The notes beneath the pieces were generated by a model. It made no database searches and was not told where the DNA came from. It saw only the letters and a program-made list of their open reading frames with translations. Of a DNA stretch of 64,000 bases, positions 43,696-51,540 are shown piece after piece. A program made the translations under genes and the position numbers. The DNA comes from JAAYCI01 sp031551695 (GTDB lineage Bacteria; Bacillota; Clostridia; Oscillospirales; Ruminococcaceae), in contig JAVBNG010000013.1 of assembly GCA_031551695.1 (NCBI GenBank), positions 1-64,000 of the forward strand, read 5' to 3'. Each line of letters opens with the position of its first letter. Positions within the stretch are counted from its first letter, which is position 1.

Positions 43696-43771
<76 letters not shown>

Positions 43772-43912
43772 ATGTGTGCCGCACCAACTGGCTGCCACCG
43801 CGCCTGGGCCGCCGTGCCGTGCCAATTAATCGAGCCTACTTAATATACACCGATTTTTGGGGAATGTCAATCATTTTGGGGCATATTTTGGTGCGCAGGC
43901 AGGGGCCGCCCG

Positions 43913-45382
43913 CTACATGCCGCGCACCAGCTTTTCGTAAAACTGCACGGCGCGGTATAAGGAAGTGACGCCAAGGTTTTCATTTATGCCGTGCACGCTT
44001 TTGCGCTGCTGGGCCGTGATGGCCGTGGGGGCAAAGCGTACGGTGCACGGGCAGTCGACGGCAAAATGGCGCGCGTCCGTGCCGCCCAGCATCACATAGG
44101 GGGCGGCCACGGCCTCGGTAAACACTTCTTCGGCGCATTTTGCCACGTTCCGGTACGCGGCACTTTCGATGTCCGTTATGGGCGACACGTCATGGGCGTA
44201 CTCCACGTCCATCGCCACGCCGTATTTTTCCGCCACGGCGCGCACGGCCGCCAGGGACGCCTCCATGGGCTGGTGGTGGGAAAAACGCAGGTTTGCTGTT
44301 ACGCTGGCCTCGTCCGGAATCACATTGGCTGCCGGCGAGCCGCTGGCCTTCGTGAACACGCAGGTGGTGGCCACCATGGCGGCGGCCTCTGCGGACAGCT
44401 TTGGCAGCAGCACGGCAAGCAGCGGCATGAACAGCCACAAATTTGCAAAAATAATGCGGTAGCCAAAATGCATGTGCGGCGCTAGCGTTTCAAACATCTG
44501 GCGTACGGGCGCGTCCATGCGTTTTTGGAAAGGCGGGTGCTTTTCCATGTGGACGATAAACGCGGCCAGCTTTGCCAGCGGCGTGCCTTTCGGCGGCGTA
44601 CTTGCATGGCCCCCGGCCGATTTCACCGAAAACCGCACGTTGGCATAGCCTTTCTCCGTGGTGCCCAGCATGGCGTAAAACCCGTCCAGGCCCGGCAGCG
44701 GCTCTTTGATAACGGCGCCGCCCTCGTCGCTCACCACGCCAAGCTTTACGTCCTTTTCCCGCAGCCAGTCCCGGGCGGCCGGCGCGCCGCCGCCCATCAC
44801 TTCCTCGTTGCAGGAGGAGGAAATATACACGTCGCAGGCAGGGGTATACCCTTCGGCAACCAACCCTTCCACCGCTTCGAAAATGGCGCACAGGGAGCCC
44901 TTGGTGTCCACGGTGCCGCGGCCCCAAACGCACCCTTCGGCTATCTCGCCTGAAAAGGGCGGATACTTCCACTCGCCCCCGGCGGGCACAACATCCTGGT
45001 GGGACATAAGCACCAAGGCGGGTTTCGCGCTGTCCTTGCCGGGCCAGCGGTACAGCAGCGCGTCGCCGAACTGCATGCGTTCGCAGGTTTTGTGCACCTG
45101 CGGGTAGTTTTTTTCCAGCACCGCGCGCAGGGCGGCAAAGGTGGCCCGTGCATCGCCGCTGCCCGCGGTGATGCCGGTGGCGTCTGCGTCCGCGATGGTC
45201 TGGCATTGTATTATATCCGAGAGGCGGGCCGCATAGGCGTTGGCCTTGTCCTCGTCCACCAGCGGCGGCGGCAGCGGGGTGGCCGGCTTTTTCGTCCGCA
45301 CATAGGCGGCCCGTACGGCGCACACGCCGAACAGTGCTGCCAGCAGGTATACCAGCGCCAGCATGATTTGCCCAAACGTCAT
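43913..45382 (-). CDS. M20 family peptidase/amidohydrolase with N-terminal membrane anchor (PM20D1/carboxypeptidase-S-like)
   Basis: A 489-aa zinc enzyme. Residues 6-27 form a membrane segment. Metal and catalytic residues are visible: His128 and Asp130 in MSHQDVVP, Asp159 in GRGTVDTKGS, Glu193/Glu194 in CNEEVMGGG, and GGTDARHF near the C-terminus. Length and the N-terminal helix fit the carboxypeptidase S/PM20D1 branch, which hydrolyses peptides or N-acyl amino acids. Its start touches the stop of the preceding membrane protein (45382), so the three genes 46788-43913 form an operon. It may process what the two membrane proteins carry. Confidence 0.85.
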   Translation of the reverse strand: MTFGQIMLALVYLLAALFGVCAVRAAYVRTKKPATPLPPPLVDEDKANAYAARLSDIIQCQTIADADATGITAGSGDARATFAALRAVLEKNYPQVHKTCERMQFGDALLYRWPGKDSAKPALVLMSHQDVVPAGGEWKYPPFSGEIAEGCVWGRGTVDTKGSLCAIFEAVEGLVAEGYTPACDVYISSSCNEEVMGGGAPAARDWLREKDVKLGVVSDEGGAVIKEPLPGLDGFYAMLGTTEKGYANVRFSVKSAGGHASTPPKGTPLAKLAAFIVHMEKHPPFQKRMDAPVRQMFETLAPHMHFGYRIIFANLWLFMPLLAVLLPKLSAEAAAMVATTCVFTKASGSPAANVIPDEASVTANLRFSHHQPMEASLAAVRAVAEKYGVAMDVEYAHDVSPITDIESAAYRNVAKCAEEVFTEAVAAPYVMLGGTDARHFAVDCPCTVRFAPTAITAQQRKSVHGINENLGVTSLYRAVQFYEKLVRGM

Positions 45383-46056
45383 TACAGTTTCCCTTTCTTA
45401 TATAAAATCCGCGCGGTGACGATGGAGATGATGGCGGACACCGGCACAAGGATTGCCACCTGGTTTGCCGCGGCGGGCACAATGAGGCACAAAAGCGCCA
45501 TGCAAAGGAACGGCGCCACGGCCACCAGCGGGGTTTTGGAAAAATACTTGTAGCCCAGCGCCCCGAACAGGGCGGGCACCACCATGCTGAACGCCGGCTG
45601 CAGCACCGGCAGGGACAAAATGGGCGTAAGCGGCGCCAGCAGCAAAACCCCCAGCGCCAGCACCAGGCACGTTACCAGCGCGCTGACGGCAACGGACAAA
45701 GTTGACACGATCTCATTTTCCCGCGTGCCGTATTCCGTGCCCACAATTTCGCGGGCGTTCATGGCGCAGGGGATCTTCAGGTTCGTCAGGTTGCCCGTGA
45801 TGAAGGCGAGGTAGGTTGCGCCGGTGCCCAGCATGGGCGCATAGGTGACGACCTCCACGATGCTGGATGGCAGGTAGATGAGGCAGATGGAAAGCACACC
45901 GGTGAGCATGGCCTTCACGTTGGGCGGGCTGTTCAAAAACACCATCATCTCAAAGGGCACGGCCAGCATCATCACCAGGGCGACGATGGACCAAATGCGC
46001 CCATAAAAGTGCATTTCATCGTCAAAACTGCGCTGCTTTTTCACTTTTTCCGCCAT
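45382..46056 (-). CDS. Integral membrane protein, partner of the DUF5058-like protein
   Basis: A 224-aa hydrophobic protein with about six membrane helices and a basic end (ILYKKGKL). I do not recognise a named family with certainty. Conserved-looking polar stretch ITGNLTNLKIPCAMNAREIVGTEYGTRENE lies between helices and could form a substrate site. It starts one base after the upstream gene's stop region and abuts the M20 peptidase. Together with the upstream gene it probably forms a two-subunit transporter; amino acid or peptide export or import is a guess from context. Confidence 0.65.
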   Translation of the reverse strand: MAEKVKKQRSFDDEMHFYGRIWSIVALVMMLAVPFEMMVFLNSPPNVKAMLTGVLSICLIYLPSSIVEVVTYAPMLGTGATYLAFITGNLTNLKIPCAMNAREIVGTEYGTRENEIVSTLSVAVSALVTCLVLALGVLLLAPLTPILSLPVLQPAFSMVVPALFGALGYKYFSKTPLVAVAPFLCMALLCLIVPAAANQVAILVPVSAIISIVTARILYKKGKL

Positions 46057-46788
46057 TTACGCCACCCCCAGCAAGTTTGTTACCACGGCGCTTGCCATGC
46101 CAAGCAGCATGGCAAAGGACAGGGAAAAGCTCTCCATCCACTTCATGCCTTTTTTCTCTACCATCCAGGTGAACAGTGCCATGGACAGCGCCGCCACGGC
46201 AATGACGATGAGGGACGTGAAGCTGCCGCTGCGCAGGCCCGCAAACCCGGCACCGATGAACGCGCACACCATGCCCACAAACATGGCGTTGAACATGATG
46301 GGCCCCCAGCGGCTGTCCTTGGCGCCCACCTTGGAAAGCACCTTTTGCTGGTATTTTTTTAGGCCGAAGACGCAGAACAGCGCGCCCCAGATGATGCCCA
46401 CCGTCATGACGATAACGATGGAGATAAAGGCGTCGCTGGTCATGTATTCGGCGGCAAGGGCCTGCATGCCGGCGGCCTTGGCGGCCACGTCGGCGGCCAT
46501 GGTCTCGTAGTGCAGCGCGCCGATGACGGACAGGCGCAGCCACGGAATGGGCACGCCGAGGGAACCGGACAAGGCGATAACGCCAATTAAAATGCCGATG
46601 GACGGCACGATGGTGAAAGTGGCGCTGGCGGTGATGGTTTTTTTCATTTTCGAGCGGTCCATGCCTATTTTAACGCCCTCGCGCCAGGCCTTTACCAGGA
46701 AAAACACGCTCATGCCCATCACAACCAAAATTACCGCGCCGGCAATCAGGTACATGACGGGAGAGTTTGCAAGCTGCAGGAAATCCAT
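46057..46788 (-). CDS. DUF5058-family-like membrane protein
   Basis: A 243-aa protein with about six helices, starting MDFLQLANSPVMYLIAGAVI. It resembles the DUF5058 family of Firmicutes, which has no known function; the assignment is from memory of the family's look. A basic cytoplasmic loop (REGVKIGMDRSKMKKT) follows helix 1. It is the first gene of the three-gene operon with the membrane partner and the M20 peptidase. Confidence 0.65.
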   Translation of the reverse strand: MDFLQLANSPVMYLIAGAVILVVMGMSVFFLVKAWREGVKIGMDRSKMKKTITASATFTIVPSIGILIGVIALSGSLGVPIPWLRLSVIGALHYETMAADVAAKAAGMQALAAEYMTSDAFISIVIVMTVGIIWGALFCVFGLKKYQQKVLSKVGAKDSRWGPIMFNAMFVGMVCAFIGAGFAGLRSGSFTSLIVIAVAALSMALFTWMVEKKGMKWMESFSLSFAMLLGMASAVVTNLLGVA

Positions 46789-46832
46789 GGCGTCCGCGCC
46801 CCTTTCCGGGAATCATATTTGCTGCCATTCCC

Positions 46833-46862
46833 ATTGTACTGCGCGGGGATGCCGTTTGTCCA
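46833..46862 (-). promoter_or_regulatory. Predicted promoter of the M20/DUF5058 operon
   Basis: Minus-strand TGGACA (46862-46857), 18-base spacer, TACAAT (46838-46833), about 40 bases before the first gene. Confidence 0.6.
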
Positions 46863-46912
46863 TCGCGGCGCGGCATCATTTTTTCGCACCGTACGAAAAT
46901 TCATTTCCTCTA

Positions 46913-46941
46913 TTGTTCCGCCGGGATTTTGATAGTATAAT
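46913..46941 (+). promoter_or_regulatory. Predicted promoter of the glutamate dehydrogenase gene
   Basis: TTGTTC (46913-46918), 17-base spacer and perfect TATAAT (46936-46941). Divergent from the M20 operon promoter. Confidence 0.65.
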
Positions 46942-47018
46942 ATAGGGGACGTTCAATGGTGGGCCCGGTTTTCGGCGGGCAAAAATGAAGCGAAAATTGG
47001 TGAAGGAGCGTATAATTT

Positions 47019-48278
47019 ATGAGCACATACAACCCGTACGACAATGTTGTGGCGACAATCAAAAACGCGGGCAATATCCTTGGGATGGAAGAGAGCGATT
47101 ACATCACCTTCATGTACCCGGAGCGGGAATTGAAAGTGAGCTGCCCGGTGCGCATGGATGACAACACCATCCAGGTGTTCGAGGGCTACCGCGTGCAGCA
47201 CTCGTCCACCCGCGGCCCGTGCAAGGGCGGCATCCGGTTCCACCCGGCGGTGGACGCGGACGAAGTGAAGGCGCTGGCGGCGTGGATGACCTTCAAGTGC
47301 GCCGTGGTGGGCATTCCCTACGGCGGCGCCAAGGGCGGCGTGCAGGTGGACCCGGACAAGCTTAGCCGCCGGGAACTGCAGCGGCTCACCCGCCGTTTCA
47401 CCGCCATGATCGCCCCGGTCATCGGGCCTGAAAAGGACATCCCCGCGCCGGACGTGAACACCAACGGCGAGGTGATGGGCTGGATCATGGACACCTACAG
47501 CATGCTGAACGGCTACTCCATCCCCGGCGTCGTCACGGGCAAGCCGCTGGACATCGGCGGTTCCCTCGGCCGGCCGGAGGCCACGGGCCGCGGCGTGATG
47601 ATCACCACCCGCGAAATTTTGGCAAAGCAAACCATCGACCCGAAAGACGTGACCGTGGCCGTGCAGGGCATGGGCAACGTGGGCAGCGTGTCGGCGAAGC
47701 TTTTGAGCGAGCTTGGCACCAAGGTGGTGGCCGTCAGCGACATCACCGGCGGCATTTACAACAAAGACGGCCTGGACATGCACCACCTGATGGATTATGT
47801 GACGGCGAAACGCGGCAACCTTCTGGACAAATACGAAGGCCGCGAGTTTGAGCGCATCACCAACGAGCAGCTGTTGGAGCTGCCGGTGGACGTGCTGGTG
47901 CCGGCCGCGCTGGACAACGCCATCAAGGCGGAGAATGCGAAGAACATCAAAGCCAAGCTGATTGTGGAGGGCGCCAACGGCCCCACCACCCCCGAGGCGG
48001 ACAAGATTTTGGAGGAGCGCGGCATCATGGTGGTGCCGGACATTTTGGCCAACGCGGGCGGCGTGGTCGTCAGCTACTTCGAGTGGGTGCAGAACATCCA
48101 GAGCCTTGTTTGGGACGAGGATGAAGTGAACAAGACGCTGAACCGCATCATGTGCAAGGCCATCGACGAAGTGTATGCCATGCACGAGGCGAAGAAGATC
48201 ACCATGCGCACCTCGGCCTATTGCCTGGCCCTGAAAAAGCTGGTGGATGCGAAGAACATCCGCGGCATTTTCCCGTGA
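47019..48278 (+). CDS. gdhA: Glu/Leu/Phe/Val dehydrogenase, probably glutamate dehydrogenase
   Basis: A 419-aa NAD(P)-dependent enzyme that interconverts glutamate and 2-oxoglutarate plus ammonia. The substrate pocket motif GPCKGGIRFHP (Lys69 region) and catalytic Lys105 in PYGGAKGG are present; the Rossmann motif is VQGMGNVGS (about 206-214). Length and start match the GudB/RocG-like NAD-type enzymes of Firmicutes. GAAGGAG precedes the ATG. Single gene with its own promoter and terminator. Specificity for glutamate over other amino acids is inferred from family resemblance. Confidence 0.93.
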   Translation: MSTYNPYDNVVATIKNAGNILGMEESDYITFMYPERELKVSCPVRMDDNTIQVFEGYRVQHSSTRGPCKGGIRFHPAVDADEVKALAAWMTFKCAVVGIPYGGAKGGVQVDPDKLSRRELQRLTRRFTAMIAPVIGPEKDIPAPDVNTNGEVMGWIMDTYSMLNGYSIPGVVTGKPLDIGGSLGRPEATGRGVMITTREILAKQTIDPKDVTVAVQGMGNVGSVSAKLLSELGTKVVAVSDITGGIYNKDGLDMHHLMDYVTAKRGNLLDKYEGREFERITNEQLLELPVDVLVPAALDNAIKAENAKNIKAKLIVEGANGPTTPEADKILEERGIMVVPDILANAGGVVVSYFEWVQNIQSLVWDEDEVNKTLNRIMCKAIDEVYAMHEAKKITMRTSAYCLALKKLVDAKNIRGIFP

Positions 48279-48300
48279 TAGAACGCCGCAAAGCACAAAC

Positions 48301-48331
48301 AAAAGAACCGGCCCAGCGGGCCGGTTCTTTT
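48301..48331. terminator. Bidirectional terminator between gdhA and the hybrid kinase gene
   Basis: AAAAGAACCGGCCC (48301-48314) pairs exactly with 48318-48331 around the loop AGC, with T-runs on both strands. It ends two convergent genes. Confidence 0.92.
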
Positions 48332-48340
48332 CATGACGCG

Positions 48341-50113
48341 TTACTTTTTCGGTTGCCCGGCGCTTTTGCCCGCGTAAACGACCTTGCTTTTTGGCAGCCA
48401 GGCCAGCAGGCACTTGGCCAGCGCGGTTTCCGCCATGGGTTTTGACAAAAAACCGTTGAAGCCGTTGTGCAAAAACATGTCCTCGGCGCCGTTCACGGCG
48501 TTGGCCGTGAGGGCGACGATGGGTACGCTTCCGGCTTCGCCGCCAAGCAACCGGATGATGCGCGTGGCCTCCACGCCGTCCATTTCCGGCATCATATGGT
48601 CCATCATAATGATGTCATAAATCCCCTTGGCCGCAAGGTCGATGGCCTCTTGCCCGCTTTGGGCAAGGTCGCTTTGTACGCCGAAGCTTTCCAGCATGAA
48701 CTGGGCCACCTGCAGGTTTATTTCAATATCGTCCACCACCAAAACGCGGGCGCCTGGCGCGGTGAAGGCTTCCGGCTTTGCCTCGGCGGGCTTGTTTGCG
48801 GCGGCAACGCCCGGCGGCAGCGGCAGGCGTACGGTAAAAGTGGAGCCCACGCCCACCTCGCTTTCCACGGTGATGTCGCCGCCCATCAAATCGCACAGGC
48901 GGCGGGTGATGGCAAGGCCGAGGCCGGTGCCCACAACGCCCTTGTTGCGCACAAGGTCCAGCTGTTCGAAGGCGCTGAACAGCCGGGCCATGTTTTCGGC
49001 GGCGATGCCGACGCCGGTGTCCTCCACAGCAAACAGCACATCGTCCTTTTCCCCGCGTGAAACACGCAGCACCGCGCCGCCTTCTTTTGTGTATTTCAGC
49101 GCGTTGTTCAGCACGTTGATGAGCACCTGGCGCACCCGGTTTTCATCGCCCAAAACAATGCAGGGCAAATCGGCGGCGAAGTTGCGGGAAAAGGTGAGAC
49201 CTTTTTGCGCGAACATGGCGCTGAACATGGATTCCATCTGGACCAAAAGCTCAGGCAGGGAGAAATTATCCACCACAAGGTCTAATTTTCCCGCTTCAAT
49301 TTTGGAAAAATCGAGGATGTCGTTGATGAGGTTCAGCAAAATGCGCGAGGATTTTTGGATATTGCTCAAATGTCCCTGCTGTTTTTGGTTCAGATCCGTC
49401 GCTTTCAGCATTTCCGACACGCCGATGATGGCGTTCATGGGGGTGCGGATCTCGTGGCTCATGGTGGCCAAAAAATCGCTTTTGGCGGCGTTGGCTTCCT
49501 CGGCCTCGCGCTTTGCGCGTAAAATTTCCGTCGTGTCGGATAAAATGATCATGAAGCCTTCATTTTCGCCGCCTTCGCCGCTCATGGGCGTAACTTGCAC
49601 AACATAGTTGCGCATGGAAGATTCGCCCTCGCGGCGCGCAAAATCCACCGCGTCCTGGAACTCCACCATGGTTTTTTCGCGCTGGATTCGTTCCACCACT
49701 TCTTCCAGACGGGCCATGCTTTCCTGCGTCAGATACGGCCCCAGCAGCGCCTGGTAGGGCATGTTGCTGATGATGCCGAAGGCCGGGATGCGGCAAAGAT
49801 TCAAAAACGACTCGGTGCAATAAGCGATGTGACCGCTTTGGTCAAACAGCAAAATCACGTCCGGGCAGTTGCCCAGCAGCAGGTTCATATAGCGCTCCAG
49901 CTCGCTGCGCTTGGCTGCCACCATGCGGTTCAGGTTTTCCTTTGCCGCGGCGGACACCTTATTGCGCTCCATTTGCCGCCGCAGCGTCTCCAGCATGCGG
50001 CCCTGCCGTTTCAGTTCCAGTTGGAGCGACCTGTTTTCATCGCGCAGTTGTTCTGCTTCCGCCTGCGGGGCCACGGCGTGGGCGCTGTGCTGCATGCTGT
50101 CGATTGGCTTCAC
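48341..50113 (-). CDS. Cytosolic hybrid histidine kinase with PAS and receiver domains
   Basis: A 590-aa kinase without membrane segments. Residues about 15-75 form a coiled coil, 75-195 a PAS domain (CPDVILLFDQSGHIAY), then HisKA with His220 in MSHEIRTPMN, HATPase (NALKYTKEGG, DTGVGI, GTGLGLAI) and a C-terminal receiver domain with the phospho-Asp in IIMMDHMMPEMDG (about residue 512). No separate phosphotransfer or output domain is in the window. It follows the FIST gene by 54 bases on the same strand, so the FIST protein is the probable input partner. Confidence 0.9.
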   Translation of the reverse strand: MKPIDSMQHSAHAVAPQAEAEQLRDENRSLQLELKRQGRMLETLRRQMERNKVSAAAKENLNRMVAAKRSELERYMNLLLGNCPDVILLFDQSGHIAYCTESFLNLCRIPAFGIISNMPYQALLGPYLTQESMARLEEVVERIQREKTMVEFQDAVDFARREGESSMRNYVVQVTPMSGEGGENEGFMIILSDTTEILRAKREAEEANAAKSDFLATMSHEIRTPMNAIIGVSEMLKATDLNQKQQGHLSNIQKSSRILLNLINDILDFSKIEAGKLDLVVDNFSLPELLVQMESMFSAMFAQKGLTFSRNFAADLPCIVLGDENRVRQVLINVLNNALKYTKEGGAVLRVSRGEKDDVLFAVEDTGVGIAAENMARLFSAFEQLDLVRNKGVVGTGLGLAITRRLCDLMGGDITVESEVGVGSTFTVRLPLPPGVAAANKPAEAKPEAFTAPGARVLVVDDIEINLQVAQFMLESFGVQSDLAQSGQEAIDLAAKGIYDIIMMDHMMPEMDGVEATRIIRLLGGEAGSVPIVALTANAVNGAEDMFLHNGFNGFLSKPMAETALAKCLLAWLPKSKVVYAGKSAGQPKK

Positions 50114-50167
50114 CTCCGTTCGGCGAAAAATGGCGGCCGGCGTGTGAACAGCTATAAACCGCGCCGG

Positions 50168-51334
50168 TTAAAACGCACACACCACGAAGGTGTTGTTGTG
50201 GTTGCGGGTAAGTGTGGCGCCGTCCTTCAGGTATACAGGGCAAATTTCCCCGCCCGAAACGCTCATCAAGTAGGGCCTTTGCGTGTCTTTCATCATGGCG
50301 GTCACTTCTTCAATCTCGGCCATGGGGTCATACCCCAGGGCGAAATAGCGGCCGATGCAGGAGTAAAGCAAAAACACGCCGGCGCCGGGGGTGGCAAGGG
50401 CCGTTTGCAGGGTGTGCCTTGTGGTGGCCTTGATTTCTTCCGGGTCGAACGCGCCCACGGTGAGCGTGGCGCCCACAGGAAAATTGCCGCCGCAAATGGC
50501 GTGGCCCTCCGGCGTGAAGGCAAAAATGGCACGGGCCACGGGCTGGGTGCCGTCGTTGTAGTCCACGATAAAGGGGAAGGCGTTCGAGCCGGCGATTTGG
50601 CCGTTTTCGTCTTTTTCAAGGCCCAGAGTCTGCATATAGTCGACGACGGACACGCCGTTCACCGTTTCCAGCTGGTTGCCGTGGGCGGCGGTGACGACGG
50701 CCTTTTCGCCGAACACCTTTTGATCCGACACATTGCCCACAAAAAACTTTGGCGCCACGTTGCCGGATAGCAGCACAATGGCATAGCGGTCCCGGTAGCC
50801 CTCGCCGCCGTAAATGACCTGCGAGGCGTGGTAGTCCGGGTTGTGGTCCACAGCCAGGGTGCCGAAGTTCGGCAGGTTGCCGGTGATAACGGACATGGTG
50901 TCCACGTAAAAATCGGTGCCCACGGTCTGCATCAGGGGCGAAAAGCTGAACATGAACACGGGCTTTTCCGGCAATTTTGCGGCGGCCTCTTTGTAGCAGG
51001 CCTCGAACGGGGCGGCCTCTTCACCGGGGATGGGCGCGGTGAGGGCGGTGGCGAACCGCACGTCGTCGCTGGTAAGCACCAGCAGGGACAGGCCGGTGTC
51101 GCCGTACTCGCCGCGTGTGCCGCAGGTGATGGTGGTGGTGCCCACCACTTCAAAAGGCAGGCTTTCGCAAAGGGCTTTCACCACGCCGGAATCCAAAAAC
51201 TCCGCATAGCAAGACACAATGCCCACCGTGTTGGCAAGCAAATTCCCTTCCAAACCAAGTTGTTCATTTAGTTCGGCAAGCGCGCCCGCCACGTCGTCCA
51301 CTTCGCCGGTGTATGCGGTAAAGCTTTTGATCAT
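50168..51334 (-). CDS. FIST sensor-domain protein
   Basis: A 388-aa protein made of FIST N (about 1-215, ending near YGGEGYRDRYAIVLLSG) and FIST C (about 225-388, with CGGNFPVGATLTVG and SCIGRYFALG). FIST domains bind small ligands, proposed to be amino acids or, in NosP-type members, haem/NO. Start at 51334 (AAAGGATGGG upstream) is chosen over 51352. It is directly upstream of a cytosolic hybrid kinase, the arrangement known for FIST/kinase signalling pairs. No haem motif can be confirmed by eye. Confidence 0.85.
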   Translation of the reverse strand: MIKSFTAYTGEVDDVAGALAELNEQLGLEGNLLANTVGIVSCYAEFLDSGVVKALCESLPFEVVGTTTITCGTRGEYGDTGLSLLVLTSDDVRFATALTAPIPGEEAAPFEACYKEAAAKLPEKPVFMFSFSPLMQTVGTDFYVDTMSVITGNLPNFGTLAVDHNPDYHASQVIYGGEGYRDRYAIVLLSGNVAPKFFVGNVSDQKVFGEKAVVTAAHGNQLETVNGVSVVDYMQTLGLEKDENGQIAGSNAFPFIVDYNDGTQPVARAIFAFTPEGHAICGGNFPVGATLTVGAFDPEEIKATTRHTLQTALATPGAGVFLLYSCIGRYFALGYDPMAEIEEVTAMMKDTQRPYLMSVSGGEICPVYLKDGATLTRNHNNTFVVCAF

Positions 51335-51372
51335 CTCAACCCATCCTTTCACACAAATAGGTATACACCATC

Positions 51373-51401
51373 ATTGTATATCAGTGTTTGCCATTTTGCA
51401 A
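51373..51401 (-). promoter_or_regulatory. Predicted promoter of the FIST/kinase operon
   Basis: Minus-strand TTGCAA (51401-51396), 17-base spacer, TACAAT (51378-51373). An inverted repeat TTTGCC/GGCAAA near 51424-51440, just upstream of the -35, may be an operator. Confidence 0.55.
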
Positions 51402-51462
51402 TTTTTTTTGCGCAAAAGGGACGGTTTGCCGGTTTGGCAAACTGACGGTGTATAAACGAAAA

Positions 51463-51494
51463 GGGCAGGGCCTCCGTGTGGGAAGGCCCTGCCC
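51463..51494 (-). terminator. Terminator of the 1817-aa surface protein gene
   Basis: GGGCAGGGCC (51463-51472) and its complement (51485-51494) form a 10-bp GC stem, followed on the minus strand by TTTTC. Confidence 0.85.
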
Positions 51495-51540
51495 TGACAT
51501 GGTTATTTTACAAATCGTCCACGGAAAATATGGATGCCGC

